DNA from: Flavobacterium litorale
Lineage (GTDB): Bacteria > Bacteroidota > Bacteroidia > Flavobacteriales > Flavobacteriaceae
Assembly: GCF_019613795.1 (NCBI RefSeq)
Contig: NZ_CP080429.1
Span: forward strand, 1,021,501-1,085,500
DNA length: 64,000 nt
Direction of reading: 5' to 3'
Positions within the stretch are counted from its first letter, which is position 1; every line of letters starts with the position of its first letter. The translations under genes and the position numbers were made by a program. Positions 17,498 through 26,538 of the stretch are shown one piece after another. The notes beneath the pieces were generated by a model that made no database searches, was not told the DNA's origin, and saw only the letters and a program-made list of their open reading frames with translations.

Positions 17498-19105
17498 ATG
17501 AAGAAGATATTTTTTGTATGCCTACTCTTCAGTAGCATCATCTATGCACAAAAGCCCGTATTTACATTGGCAAAGGTAGAGGCAGCTACCGTATATTTTA
17601 ATGCTGCCGAAATTACACAATCGGCAACAGCCAAAATCCCGAAAGGAACATCAGAGATAGTCATTAAAAACGTAGCCGATTACGTTAACGAGAGTACGGT
17701 GCGTATTGGTGCGCCCAAAAGCCTCACTGTACTATCGGTACAATTTACCCGCGATTATATTTCGGAGTACGAGCCTGATGATAGCTCGCCAGCATTAAAG
17801 CGGGTGCGCGATAGTATTAAGATTATCGAAAAAGAAATTCAGCAAAGCAATATTGCTAAATATGCTGAGCAAAAAACGCTGGAAATGCTCGATAAAAACC
17901 AACAAGTGGCAGGGCAACAAAGCGGTTTAAATGTTGGTGAGTTAACCAAAATGGTAGATTATTACAGAAAAAAGCGTAAGGAAATTGCACTAGCCGAAAA
18001 CGCATTGGCTGTAAAAATACAAGAGCTAAACCAAAAGCTAACCAATTTAAAGAGTAGGCTACAGGTTAATGTTAATAAAGAAGAAAAAACATCCAGAGGA
18101 AAATTGGTGTTACAGGTAATGAGCGACGTAGCAGGTAACGTACCGTTGGATATTAATTACCTTACTACAGGAGCATCGTGGGCACCGTTTTACGATTTGC
18201 GTGCCGATGATATTAGCAAACCTATAGATATGTTGTATAAAGCACAAGTGGTACAGCAAACAGGTATCGATTGGAAAAAAGTAAAACTAACACTATCCAG
18301 CGGTATGCCCAACCAAAACAACCAAGTGCCGTTGTTACAAGCATGGTTTTTACGCTTTGGCGTAATGCAGCTTTACAATAACAGTAACGTGGTTATGAAT
18401 ACCCTTAACGTGCGTATAGAAGAAGAAGCTGAAACAGTTAGTGCCGACAGAGCCAAGTTATCTTCGGTATCCAATTACACAACCATTAACGAGAACCAAC
18501 TTAATGTCTCGTTTGATATTGATGTACCGTATGATATCCTCTCTAATGGTAAAAAACATAGCGTAACACTCAAAGAAATTAAGTTGCCTGCTACATACAA
18601 GCACTATGCAGTACCAAAATTAGATAAGGAAGCCTTTTTATTGGCAGAGTTTAACGATTACTCGCAGTATAACCTGCTAAGAGGAGAAGCCAACATTATT
18701 TTTGAAGGGATGTACATTGGTAAAACGGTTATTGACCCGAACCAAACCAGCGATACCTTACGTTTAAGTATGGGGCGCGATAGGAAGATATCCATCAAGA
18801 GGGAGAAGGTAACCGATAAATCGGGAAGTAGATTTTTATCATCGTATAAAGAGCAAACCTTTACGTATGACATTACGGTGCGCAACAATAAAAAAGAAAC
18901 GGTTAAGCTCATGCTAAAAGACCAATACCCGATAAGCACCGACAAAGAAATTGAAATAGAACTGTTGAAAGACGACGGTGCTACGGTAAATACCGAAACG
19001 GGTGTACTTACTTGGGAGTTTAAATTAAAACCAGGTACAACCAAAAAAGTACGCATTAGCTACAAAGTACGCTCCCCTAAGGATAAAGCAATACAAAATT
19101 TATAA
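17498..19105 (+). CDS. DUF4139 domain protein (mucoidy inhibitor A-like)
   Basis: A 535-residue exported protein with a signal peptide (residues 1-18, ending IIYAQ). An N-terminal DUF4140 domain (about 25-125, including VEAATVYFNAAEITQSA) is followed by a coiled-coil (about 95-205) and the DUF4139 beta domain (about 215-535, with YLTTGASWAPFYDLRADD and KVKLTLSSGMPNQ). The family includes proteins annotated as mucoidy inhibitor MuiA; the biochemical role is unknown. It has no close operon partner and ends at a strong terminator. The signal peptide and family suggest a periplasmic or outer-envelope location. Confidence 0.85.
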   Translation: MKKIFFVCLLFSSIIYAQKPVFTLAKVEAATVYFNAAEITQSATAKIPKGTSEIVIKNVADYVNESTVRIGAPKSLTVLSVQFTRDYISEYEPDDSSPALKRVRDSIKIIEKEIQQSNIAKYAEQKTLEMLDKNQQVAGQQSGLNVGELTKMVDYYRKKRKEIALAENALAVKIQELNQKLTNLKSRLQVNVNKEEKTSRGKLVLQVMSDVAGNVPLDINYLTTGASWAPFYDLRADDISKPIDMLYKAQVVQQTGIDWKKVKLTLSSGMPNQNNQVPLLQAWFLRFGVMQLYNNSNVVMNTLNVRIEEEAETVSADRAKLSSVSNYTTINENQLNVSFDIDVPYDILSNGKKHSVTLKEIKLPATYKHYAVPKLDKEAFLLAEFNDYSQYNLLRGEANIIFEGMYIGKTVIDPNQTSDTLRLSMGRDRKISIKREKVTDKSGSRFLSSYKEQTFTYDITVRNNKKETVKLMLKDQYPISTDKEIEIELLKDDGATVNTETGVLTWEFKLKPGTTKKVRISYKVRSPKDKAIQNL

Positions 19106-19130
19106 GAGCTAACTAACTCAGATTAACTGG

Positions 19131-19163
19131 AGCAACCCTTACGAGAGTGAGGGTTGCTTTTTA
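19131..19163 (+). terminator. intrinsic terminator after the DUF4139 gene
   Basis: A 12-bp stem (arms 19131-19142 and 19147-19158, AGCAACCCT core, one G-T wobble) with a GAGA loop is followed by a T-run. It separates the DUF4139 gene from the sugar dehydrogenase gene downstream. Confidence 0.85.
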
Positions 19164-19249
19164 TATTACGGCTGTAACAAACGGTACACAGGTTGCCTAT
19201 TGGTGTTATTATTGTTACATTAGCATAACAACATAAAATTCACATAACT

Positions 19250-20629
19250 ATGAAATTAAAATTACTATTCCTTTTTGCCCTATTTTCCGCTTTTTCGTTT
19301 GCACAAACGATAGACTTAACGCTTTTTGCTTCGGGTTTTACCGACCCTACAGAGATTGTTCATGCAGGCGACGAACGATTGTTTGTAGTAGAGCAAGGCG
19401 GATTAATTAAAGTACTAAACTCCGATGGTAGTGTTAATGCCACTCCCTATCTTAATGTAAGTACTATACTATCTGAGGGAGGCGAAAGAGGATTGTTAGG
19501 TTTGGCATTTCATCCCAATTATGCTACCAACGGTTATTTCTATATCAATTACACCAATACATCGGGCGATACCGTTATAGCACGTTACGAAGTAAGTGAC
19601 GCCGATGCCAATATTGCCAACCCCGATAGTGGCACCATACTATTAACCATAGACCAGCCCTATTCCAACCATAACGGAGGGTGTATTCGTTTTGGTCCTG
19701 ATGGTTACCTGTACATTTCTATGGGCGATGGCGGTAGCGGTGGCGACCCTGATGGTAATGGGCAAGATATTAATACTTTATTAGGTGCAATGCTCCGTAT
19801 TGATGTGGACGACGACTCTACAGCACCTTATGCTATACCAGCCAATAACCCATTTGTAGGAACTGATGGTGCAGATGAGATATGGGCGTATGGTTTGCGT
19901 AACGCTTGGAAATTCTCGTTTGATAAGGACAATAATGATTTGTGGATTGCAGATGTAGGGCAAAATGCCATAGAGGAAATTAATAAAGCAGAACCTACCG
20001 AAGCAGGGATTAACTATGGTTGGCGATGCTACGAGGGTACAGCAGAATATGATACTACGGGTTGCCCCGAAGCTACCGATTATCGGGCTCCTTTTGCCGA
20101 ATATACGCACAATGCTACAGGCGGATGCTCCGTAACAGGCGGATATGTGTACCGCGGTGCCACATACCCTGGTTTGCAAGGTCTTTATTTATTTGCAGAT
20201 TATTGCAATAACCAAATAGGTATGGTTAATAGTAATGCAGAGATAACGTATACCCAACCATTTAACGGACAGTTTTTTACCACATTTGGCGAGGATGTTA
20301 ATGGCGAATTATACATTGCAGGTGGTATTAGTGGTAACCTGTATAAAATTGTAGACACTCAGTTGAGTAGTACAACGTTTAACAGCAATGCTTTCTCCGT
20401 ATATCCTAACCCAGCTACTAACGCAGTAACTATAAAAACAAGTGGTGCTACAACAGTTGCACAAGCTACTATTTATGATGTTAGTGGTAAGCAGTTACTT
20501 AGCTACTCGTTTACAAACAACGCTGCCCAAAACACATTTAGTGTAAGTACGTTGCCAACAGGACTTTATATATTAAATGTTACAGGTACTAACGGATTGC
20601 ATTATAATTACAAACTTGCTGTAAACTAG
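19250..20629 (+). CDS. secreted PQQ-dependent sugar dehydrogenase-like (GSDH) protein with T9SS tail
   Basis: A 459-residue protein. The signal peptide is 1-18 (FSFAQ). A six-bladed glucose/sorbosone dehydrogenase propeller covers about 25-365: ERLFVVEQGGLIKV, GERGLLGLAFHPNY, SNHNGGCIRFGPDGYLY, GDGGSGGDPDGNGQD, then EIWAYGLRNAWKFSFD and INYGWRCYEG. A type IX secretion C-terminal domain follows (VYPNPATN, then LPTGLYILNV and a basic end). The family oxidises sugars using PQQ and calcium; the HNGG and LRN motifs are kept. No PQQ synthesis gene is in the window. It should be released or anchored at the cell surface. The exact substrate is unknown. Confidence 0.9.
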   Translation: MKLKLLFLFALFSAFSFAQTIDLTLFASGFTDPTEIVHAGDERLFVVEQGGLIKVLNSDGSVNATPYLNVSTILSEGGERGLLGLAFHPNYATNGYFYINYTNTSGDTVIARYEVSDADANIANPDSGTILLTIDQPYSNHNGGCIRFGPDGYLYISMGDGGSGGDPDGNGQDINTLLGAMLRIDVDDDSTAPYAIPANNPFVGTDGADEIWAYGLRNAWKFSFDKDNNDLWIADVGQNAIEEINKAEPTEAGINYGWRCYEGTAEYDTTGCPEATDYRAPFAEYTHNATGGCSVTGGYVYRGATYPGLQGLYLFADYCNNQIGMVNSNAEITYTQPFNGQFFTTFGEDVNGELYIAGGISGNLYKIVDTQLSSTTFNSNAFSVYPNPATNAVTIKTSGATTVAQATIYDVSGKQLLSYSFTNNAAQNTFSVSTLPTGLYILNVTGTNGLHYNYKLAVN

Positions 20630-20701
20630 CTAAACTTTATTCCCTGCAAGGTTTGCAATACCTTGTAGGTTTGTATTACTATAAAAAGATAAATTAAAAT
20701 A

Positions 20702-20735
20702 CAAAAAAGCCTACTGTACTACAGTAGGCTTTTTT
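20702..20735. terminator. bidirectional terminator between GSDH and OmpA genes
   Basis: A perfect inverted repeat with core AGCCTACTGTA and a minimal loop has A-run and T-run flanks. It serves the rightward GSDH gene and the leftward OmpA-family gene that converge here. Confidence 0.9.
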
Positions 20736-20758
20736 GTTTCAGATACCATATAAGTTTG

Positions 20759-21721
20759 TTATATCTCGTTAAGCATTTTAGAAATTTCATCCAATTTTGG
20801 CGTTAGGATAATTTCGATACGTCTGTTTTTCGATTTTCCTTCGGCAGTTTCGTTGCTTGCAACTGGTGCATATTCGCCACGCCCAGCAGCGGTAAGGTTT
20901 TTAGGGTCTACGCCATTATTTTCTTTAATAATGCTTACAATAGCCGTAGCACGTTTGGTAGATAAGTCCCAGTTGTCCGATATTTGTCCGTTGCCATTGT
21001 AAGGCACATTATCCGTATGCCCTTCAATAAGTACAGCAATATCAGGGTTGTCTGCCAGTACTTTAGCTACTTCGTTTACCGCTCTGCGTCCTTCGGTACC
21101 TACTTTCCAGCTACCCGAACCAAACAGGAGCTTGTTTTCCATACTTACGTATACTTTCCCGTTTTTTTGCTCTACAGTAAGTCCTTTACCCTCAAAACTA
21201 TTTAACGCTCTGGATAGTGTTTCTTTTAGTTGTTTTAGGCTAGCTTCTTGGTTAGCAATCATACTCTCCAATTCGTCTACACGTTGCGAGCGGTCTTGCA
21301 GGTCACTTTTTAGTTTATTTAGGCGGTCTTGTTCGGCCGCTAGTGCTTTCTCTTTTGCTTCCAGTTGTGCCAATAGCTCACGGTTTTTTTTCATGTTGCT
21401 ATCCAATGCAGCACTACTGTTTTTCTCTAGCGCATCGTACGACGATTTTAGTGTATTTAGGTTGGATTGTGCAGCAGCATAATCGGCAGCCAATTTATCC
21501 CGCTCTGCTTTTGTTTTATCTAGCTGCGACTGTAGGTCTTTACCCTGTAAGTCCAACTTGTTTTTTTCTTTTGCCAAAGCAGCATTTTCATCAGATAACG
21601 ATCTGTTTTCCTTTTTCAAGTCCGCATACTTATCCTCAAGATCTTTATATACTTTAGATGACACACACGAGGTGGTGAGTGCTAATGCCAGTAATCCAGC
21701 AGAAATTCGTTTTAGTACCAT
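20759..21721 (-). CDS. OmpA-family lipoprotein with coiled-coil
   Basis: A 320-residue envelope protein. The lipoprotein signal ends at LTTSC (Cys19). A long coiled-coil (about residues 25-175) leads to a C-terminal OmpA peptidoglycan-binding domain (about 185-315) with VLIEGHTDNVPY, NWDLSTKRATAIV and GRGEYAPVASN. Such proteins tether the outer membrane to the cell wall. The length and architecture match the common Bacteroidetes 'OmpA family' lipoprotein. It is 26 bases downstream of xth in the same direction, so the two may be co-transcribed, although they share no obvious function. Confidence 0.93.
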   Translation of the reverse strand: MVLKRISAGLLALALTTSCVSSKVYKDLEDKYADLKKENRSLSDENAALAKEKNKLDLQGKDLQSQLDKTKAERDKLAADYAAAQSNLNTLKSSYDALEKNSSAALDSNMKKNRELLAQLEAKEKALAAEQDRLNKLKSDLQDRSQRVDELESMIANQEASLKQLKETLSRALNSFEGKGLTVEQKNGKVYVSMENKLLFGSGSWKVGTEGRRAVNEVAKVLADNPDIAVLIEGHTDNVPYNGNGQISDNWDLSTKRATAIVSIIKENNGVDPKNLTAAGRGEYAPVASNETAEGKSKNRRIEIILTPKLDEISKMLNEI

Positions 21722-21747
21722 TTTGCTTCTTAGTTTATATGTGTATT

Positions 21748-22509
21748 CTATTCAAATTCAATTACTATAGGGCAGTGGTCGCTGTGTTTTGCCTCGGGCA
21801 GTATTACCCCTCTTGTAAGCCTGTTGCGCATAGGTTCGGTTGCCATAGCATAATCAATACGCCAGCCCTTGTTATTGTTACGCGCATTGGCGCGGTAACT
21901 CCACCAACTGTAATGGTGTGGCTCTTTATTAAAATGCCTAAAACTATCTATAAATCCGTTGTTAATAAATTTATCCAACCATTCGCGCTCCTCAGGTAAA
22001 AAGCCCGATACTTTTTTGTTGCGTACAGGGTCGTGTATATCTATCGCCTCATGGCAAATATTATAGTCGCCACAAATTATTAAATGGGGTATTTCCTGCT
22101 TTAGGGTATTTATATAATCGTAAAAATCGTCCATATATTGGAACTTATGCTCTAATCGTGCAATATTTGTTCCTGATGGTAGGTATAAACTCATTATGGA
22201 GAACGACTCAAAATCCAGCCTAATGTTACGCCCTTCGGCATCCATATAGGCAATGCCAGTACCATATTCCACGTGTTTGGGTTTGTGTTTAGATAGTATG
22301 GCTACACCGCTGTAACCCTTTTTTTCTGCCGAAAACCAGTAGTGGTAAGGGTATCCTGCGGCTTCTATAGCTTCGGTATCTATTTGGTCTTTACTTGCCT
22401 TTGTTTCTTGTAGGCATATAATATCGGGGTTGGATTGCGCTAACCAATCTAAAAAACCCTTTTTAAATGCAGCGCGTATGCCGTTTACGTTATAAGAAAT
22501 AATTTTCAT
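21748..22509 (-). CDS. xth: exodeoxyribonuclease III (AP endonuclease)
   Basis: A 253-residue exonuclease III / AP endonuclease used in base-excision repair. The endonuclease/exonuclease/phosphatase fold is complete: KIISYNVNGIRAA, CLQETKA (metal-binding Glu), LYLPSGTN, CGDYNICHEAIDIHDP, WWSYRANARNNNKGWRIDYAMA and the final SDHCPIVIEFE with the catalytic Asp-His. Full length for ExoA/Xth. It is transcribed leftward and precedes the OmpA-family gene. Confidence 0.96.
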   Translation of the reverse strand: MKIISYNVNGIRAAFKKGFLDWLAQSNPDIICLQETKASKDQIDTEAIEAAGYPYHYWFSAEKKGYSGVAILSKHKPKHVEYGTGIAYMDAEGRNIRLDFESFSIMSLYLPSGTNIARLEHKFQYMDDFYDYINTLKQEIPHLIICGDYNICHEAIDIHDPVRNKKVSGFLPEEREWLDKFINNGFIDSFRHFNKEPHHYSWWSYRANARNNNKGWRIDYAMATEPMRNRLTRGVILPEAKHSDHCPIVIEFE

Positions 22510-22664
22510 AAGCTAAATTAACACCCAAAAGTAACCAAAAAACCATACATATTGAATGTTAAGGATAATATTTGGCTTTAAATGCTTTAGGAATAGTTTA
22601 CTAGCAGTTTAAATATTTACAGCGTTAAAAAAAGCATTCCATTTTAACGTTTGGTTAGAATTGT

Positions 22665-22672
22665 TATCTTTG
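22665..22672 (+). promoter_or_regulatory. -7 promoter element of the OlsF-like gene
   Basis: TATCTTTG fits TAnnTTTG, 26 bases upstream of ATG 22699. No TTG lies at the usual distance, so the call is weak. It argues against the TTG start at 22651, which would put this box inside the gene. Confidence 0.45.
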
Positions 22673-22698
22673 TTTTTCGCCTAAATACAACACTGCAG

Positions 22699-24516
22699 AT
22701 GAGTTTAGTTACCGCTAAAGAAGTTGCAAAAGCAATAAAAACTGATAAGTATGGTTTTTTAGGGACTTTTTCAGGCTGGTTACTGATGAAGGTTTTAAAG
22801 ATTTCTACAATGAACAAGATATACGATAGGCACAAACACCTATCGGACGTAGAATTCTTAAATGCGCTATTAAACGAGTTCCAGATAAAATTTGAAATTC
22901 CCGAAGAAGATTTAAAACGCCTTCCAAAAGATGGCGCTTACATAACGGTATCTAACCACCCATTAGGAGGATTAGATGGTGTACTGCTATTAAAATTAAT
23001 GCTGGAGCAGCGTCCTGATTTTAAAATTATTGCTAACTTTTTATTACATCGTATAGCACCGATGAAGTCCTATATTATGCCCGTTAACCCTTTTGAGGGG
23101 CATAAAGATGCAAAATCGAGTGTTTCGGGCATTAAGGATGCCTTACGCCATTTAAGCGAAAATAAACCATTGGGTATTTTTCCCGCAGGCGAAGTATCTA
23201 CCTATAGGGATGATAAGTTGGTTGTAGATAAGCCTTGGGAAGAAGGTGCAATTAAACTCATAAAAAAAGCAAATGTTCCTGTAGTACCTATTTATTTTCA
23301 TGCCAAAAACAGTAAACTATTTTACTTTCTTTCTAAACTGAGCGATACCTTGCGCACCGCAAAATTACCATCAGAACTGCTTACGCAAAAAGACAGGGTA
23401 ATAAAGGTACGCATTGGGAAACCCATATCGGTAAGCGAACAAAACGAGCACGAAGGGCTTGAAGCGTACTCTGAATTTTTAAGGCGTAAAACCTACATGC
23501 TTGCCAACCCTTATGAGAAAGATAGTAAGTTAATTGATACGACTAATTTAAATATAAAGCGCCAAAAGGAAAAAAGCCCAAAGCAAATTGCTATGCCCGC
23601 TAACCACGATAAAATATTGGCAGAGGTAGATGAATTGCGCGAAAACGATTATCGTTTACTGCAAAGTAAAAATTATGAGGTGTTTTTTGTTTCGGCAGAT
23701 AAAATACCCAACATACTACACGAAATAGGACGCTTACGCGAGATAACCTTTAGAGCGGTAGGCGAGGGAACGAACGAATCGTTAGATTTAGACTTGTATG
23801 ATAAGTACTACCACCATATGTTTTTATGGGACGATGCTACCAAGCAAATTGCAGGAGCGTATCGTATGGGGTTGGGCAGCGAAATTTATAAAAAACATGG
23901 TGTAGATGGTTTTTACCTGCACGACCTTTTTAGGTTTGAACCTGAGTTGTACGATATGCTCTCAAAATCTATTGAGATGGGGCGTGCTTTTATAATAAAC
24001 GAGTACCAGCAAAAACCAATGCCGCTATTTTTATTATGGAAAGGTATTGTACACACTACACTCCGTTACCCTGAACATAAATTCCTGATAGGAGGCGTGA
24101 GTATAAGCAACCAGTTCTCTGATTTTTCAAAATCGTTGATGATTGAGTTTATGAAATCGCATTATTACGACCCTTACATTGCACAGTACGTGCATCCTAA
24201 AAAGGAATATAAAGTAAAACTAAAAGATGCCGACAAGGACTTTGTGTTTAACGAAACAGAGTCTGACCTAAATAAGTTTGACAAAATAATTGAGGAGGTA
24301 GAGCCTGGAAACTTACGCCTGCCTGTACTTATAAAGAAGTATATTAAACAAAACGCAAAGGTTATAGCTTTTAATGTTGACCCTTTATTTAACAATTCTG
24401 TAGATGGGTTAATGTACATTCGTATTGCCGATTTGCCCGAAAGCACCGTAAAACCTGTTATGGAAGAGCTGCAAGCCGAATTAGAGCAGAAGCTTATTGA
24501 AAAAGGAGAGCATTAA
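22699..24516 (+). CDS. olsF: OlsF-like fused acyltransferase (PlsC-type + GNAT) for amino-lipid synthesis
   Basis: A 605-residue two-domain protein. Residues about 60-290 are a PlsC-type O-acyltransferase with VSNHPLGGLDGV, FPAGEVST and VVPIYFHAKN; residues about 330-560 are a GNAT/hemolysin-type N-acyltransferase (IGRLREITFRAVGEG, IAGAYRMGLG, EMGRAFI). This order matches OlsF, the bifunctional enzyme that first N-acylates ornithine and then O-acylates the product to ornithine lipid, known from Serratia and Flavobacterium johnsoniae. Related Bacteroidetes enzymes make glycine lipids, so the amino acid used here is not certain. ATG 22699 is chosen over an upstream TTG. A shared terminator follows. 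Confidence 0.8.
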   Translation: MSLVTAKEVAKAIKTDKYGFLGTFSGWLLMKVLKISTMNKIYDRHKHLSDVEFLNALLNEFQIKFEIPEEDLKRLPKDGAYITVSNHPLGGLDGVLLLKLMLEQRPDFKIIANFLLHRIAPMKSYIMPVNPFEGHKDAKSSVSGIKDALRHLSENKPLGIFPAGEVSTYRDDKLVVDKPWEEGAIKLIKKANVPVVPIYFHAKNSKLFYFLSKLSDTLRTAKLPSELLTQKDRVIKVRIGKPISVSEQNEHEGLEAYSEFLRRKTYMLANPYEKDSKLIDTTNLNIKRQKEKSPKQIAMPANHDKILAEVDELRENDYRLLQSKNYEVFFVSADKIPNILHEIGRLREITFRAVGEGTNESLDLDLYDKYYHHMFLWDDATKQIAGAYRMGLGSEIYKKHGVDGFYLHDLFRFEPELYDMLSKSIEMGRAFIINEYQQKPMPLFLLWKGIVHTTLRYPEHKFLIGGVSISNQFSDFSKSLMIEFMKSHYYDPYIAQYVHPKKEYKVKLKDADKDFVFNETESDLNKFDKIIEEVEPGNLRLPVLIKKYIKQNAKVIAFNVDPLFNNSVDGLMYIRIADLPESTVKPVMEELQAELEQKLIEKGEH

Positions 24517-24523
24517 GTAGCAA

Positions 24524-24565
24524 TATAATAAAAAAGCCTCTAGTACTAGAGGCTTTTTTATTATA
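24524..24565. terminator. bidirectional terminator between the OlsF-like and DUF805 genes
   Basis: A perfect 21-bp-arm inverted repeat is centred between 24544 and 24545 (core GCCTCTAGTACTAGAGGC) with A/T flanks. The DUF805 stop codon (24561-24563) lies inside its right arm. Confidence 0.92.
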
Positions 24566-24962
24566 CGTTGGTGTTATTACCAATATCATTAAATTCAGAA
24601 TAATCAGCTTTAGGGTCTTCTCCATATTCATTAGGACCGTTGTCTCCATCAGTTACAAAAAGTACGAGAAGCCATATCCATCCTATAATCGGTAAAAGTA
24701 TTAATAGATAATACCATCCACTTTTACCTACATCATGTAGCCTTCTTACGGATACAGCGATACTAGGAATAAGGATAACAAGATTATAAATATTTGCTAA
24801 AGGACTGAAATCTTCCATATTTAGCAAATAAGTATCTATAATACCCAGCACAATACCTACTATAATGTTAAAAAGTACAAAATACCAGTATTCACTTCTG
24901 CGGGCTCTGCCCTTAAAGTTTGCGTAGTTGTCTCGAACTACTTTTAAATACCATTCAATCAT
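24561..24962 (-). CDS. DUF805 family membrane protein
   Basis: A 133-residue protein with the typical DUF805 start: WYLKVVRDNYANFKGRARRSEYWYFVLF. It has membrane segments near 25-47, 55-76 and 95-115, and a 'SVRRLHDVGKSGWYYLL' loop. Family members are small inner-membrane proteins of unknown function (YhaH-like). The gene is alone; its promoter region carries a 16-bp perfect LacI-type palindrome, which suggests it is specifically repressed. Confidence 0.88.
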   Translation of the reverse strand: MIEWYLKVVRDNYANFKGRARRSEYWYFVLFNIIVGIVLGIIDTYLLNMEDFSPLANIYNLVILIPSIAVSVRRLHDVGKSGWYYLLILLPIIGWIWLLVLFVTDGDNGPNEYGEDPKADYSEFNDIGNNTNV

Positions 24963-24990
24963 AATTTATTTGTTTTTGGTTGGTTACTAG

Positions 24991-25011
24991 TTGAAAACGT
25001 TTTCAAATATA
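24991..25011 (-). promoter_or_regulatory. LacI-type operator overlapping the DUF805 promoter
   Basis: TTGAAAACGTTTTCAA (24991-25006) is a perfect 16-bp palindrome with the central CG and flanking TTG/CAA of LacI-family operators. It overlaps TATATTTG on the minus strand (25004-25011), so a bound repressor would cover the transcription start. A TTG lies at 25034-25036 (22-base spacer). No LacI-type regulator gene is in the window. Confidence 0.55.
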
Positions 25012-25055
25012 TGCTTTTTACAGAATCGCATTACAATTTTGTAAAAAAATAAGGG

Positions 25056-26420
25056 CTATAAAAACGCCTTATCTATGGGTTCCCAAAGTTCTATTTTATT
25101 GCCCTCGCAGTCTAAAATCCAACCAAATTTACCATAATCGTAGCTTTCTGGCTTGCCTACAACAGTTACGCCTGCTGCTTTTAATTTTTCGAGTAAGGTA
25201 TCAAGATTATTTACTCTAAAGTTTTGCATGAACTGCTTTTCCGAAGGTTCAAAATACTTCGTATCATTAGCAAAAGGCGACCATTGTGTCATGGCAGCGT
25301 TGCCCTCTTTATCGTGCCACCAAAACGACCATCCGTAATCGTCCGTAGCCAAACCTAAATGTTTTTTATACCAATCTCTGAGTATTTTTGGGTCTTTCGA
25401 TTTAAAGAATACGCCACCTATACCCGTTACGTGTTTTTCTGCTGCTGTTGGTTTTTCTTCTTCAAAGTAAATCGCTTTTATTTTATTTACAATTACTTGT
25501 GCTAACCTTTCGTGGCTTTCAAACGTCCAGCCTGCTATGTGTGGCGATAGCAATACATTATCGGCACTTAGCAAATATTGGAATGCTTCGGGCATAGTAT
25601 CTTCGGTAAATAACTGCTCAAAAGACGATTTTTCGTACTCCAACACATCAAGTGCAGCCCCTAAAAGCTTACCCGATTGTAATGCTGCAACCAAATCGGC
25701 AGTTACTACACTTTTTCCGCGTGCCGTATTAATAAGCCAAAAGGGTTTTGCAAATGCATCAATAAATTTTGCATTAACCATTTTATTTGTTTCAGGCGTC
25801 CAAGGGGTGTGTAAACTTAGCACATCCGCTTTTTGTTGTAATTCCTTTAAGGCTACTTGTTTGGCATTAGCATCGCCTACAAAGGGTTTTATATCATAAC
25901 AGAGTACTTCGGCATCAAAGCCACGTAGTTTTTTGGCAAAGGCTTTACCCATATTACCATACCCTATAATACCTACAGTTTTACCATCAAGCTCGTGTCC
26001 GCGGTTGCCTTCCCGAATCCATTTACCTTCCCTAATTTCCTTATCTGATTTATTTAGGTTATTAAATAATGATAATAGCATACCCAATGCCTGCTCGCTA
26101 ACGGCGTTACGGTTACCTTCGGGTGCTGCAATAAGTTGTATGCCTTTTTTTTCGGCATAAACACAGTCAATACTTTCCAACCCTGCACCCACACGGGCAA
26201 TAAATTGTAGGTTGGTAGCCTTATCTAAAAAAGCTGCATCAATGTCAAATCGGCTCCTAATTACAATACCGTGATAGTTGCTAATTTTTGCCTCTATCTC
26301 TTGTTTCGATGCCGTATAATCGGCTTCGTTGGTAAAACCTGCTTGCTCCAGTTGTTCCCATAGGGTAGGGTGGTTGCTATCGAGGTGTAGTATTGTTATT
26401 TTTTCGGGTTTTGACTCCAT
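25056..26420 (-). CDS. 2-hydroxyacid dehydrogenase (SerA-like) fused to a C-terminal VOC/glyoxalase domain
   Basis: A 454-residue fusion. Residues 1-318 are a D-isomer 2-hydroxyacid dehydrogenase: FIARVGAGLESID, the NAD-binding VGIIGYGNMG (149-158), INTARG (Arg234) and SPHIAGWT (His294). Phosphoglycerate dehydrogenase is the nearest familiar name, but the SerA ACT domain is absent. Residues about 331-449 form a VOC (glyoxalase/bleomycin-resistance) domain: VTGIGGVFFKSKDP, WYKKHLGL and GWILDCEGNKIELWEP. There is no stop or internal start at the join (KPTAAEKHVTGIGG). It lies downstream of mgtE on the same strand with a 118-base gap. The VOC partner's substrate is unknown. Confidence 0.85.
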   Translation of the reverse strand: MESKPEKITILHLDSNHPTLWEQLEQAGFTNEADYTASKQEIEAKISNYHGIVIRSRFDIDAAFLDKATNLQFIARVGAGLESIDCVYAEKKGIQLIAAPEGNRNAVSEQALGMLLSLFNNLNKSDKEIREGKWIREGNRGHELDGKTVGIIGYGNMGKAFAKKLRGFDAEVLCYDIKPFVGDANAKQVALKELQQKADVLSLHTPWTPETNKMVNAKFIDAFAKPFWLINTARGKSVVTADLVAALQSGKLLGAALDVLEYEKSSFEQLFTEDTMPEAFQYLLSADNVLLSPHIAGWTFESHERLAQVIVNKIKAIYFEEEKPTAAEKHVTGIGGVFFKSKDPKILRDWYKKHLGLATDDYGWSFWWHDKEGNAAMTQWSPFANDTKYFEPSEKQFMQNFRVNNLDTLLEKLKAAGVTVVGKPESYDYGKFGWILDCEGNKIELWEPIDKAFL

Positions 26421-26538
26421 GAATCGTAATTTATTGCTTGTAGGAATAAGAAATATGGGTTGACACTAATTGCGCTAATTTACACAAACAATTTGTAATA
26501 GGGTATACGTTTTACAGGCACTAAAACGAATAGGATTG

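Noticed and set aside
21048..21770. Overlapping rightward frames opposite the OmpA-family gene
   Set aside because: They are shadows of the coiled-coil coding sequence, serine-rich and without homology or promoter.
22651..22698. TTG start adding 16 residues to the OlsF-like protein
   Set aside because: The probable -7 promoter element lies inside this extension.
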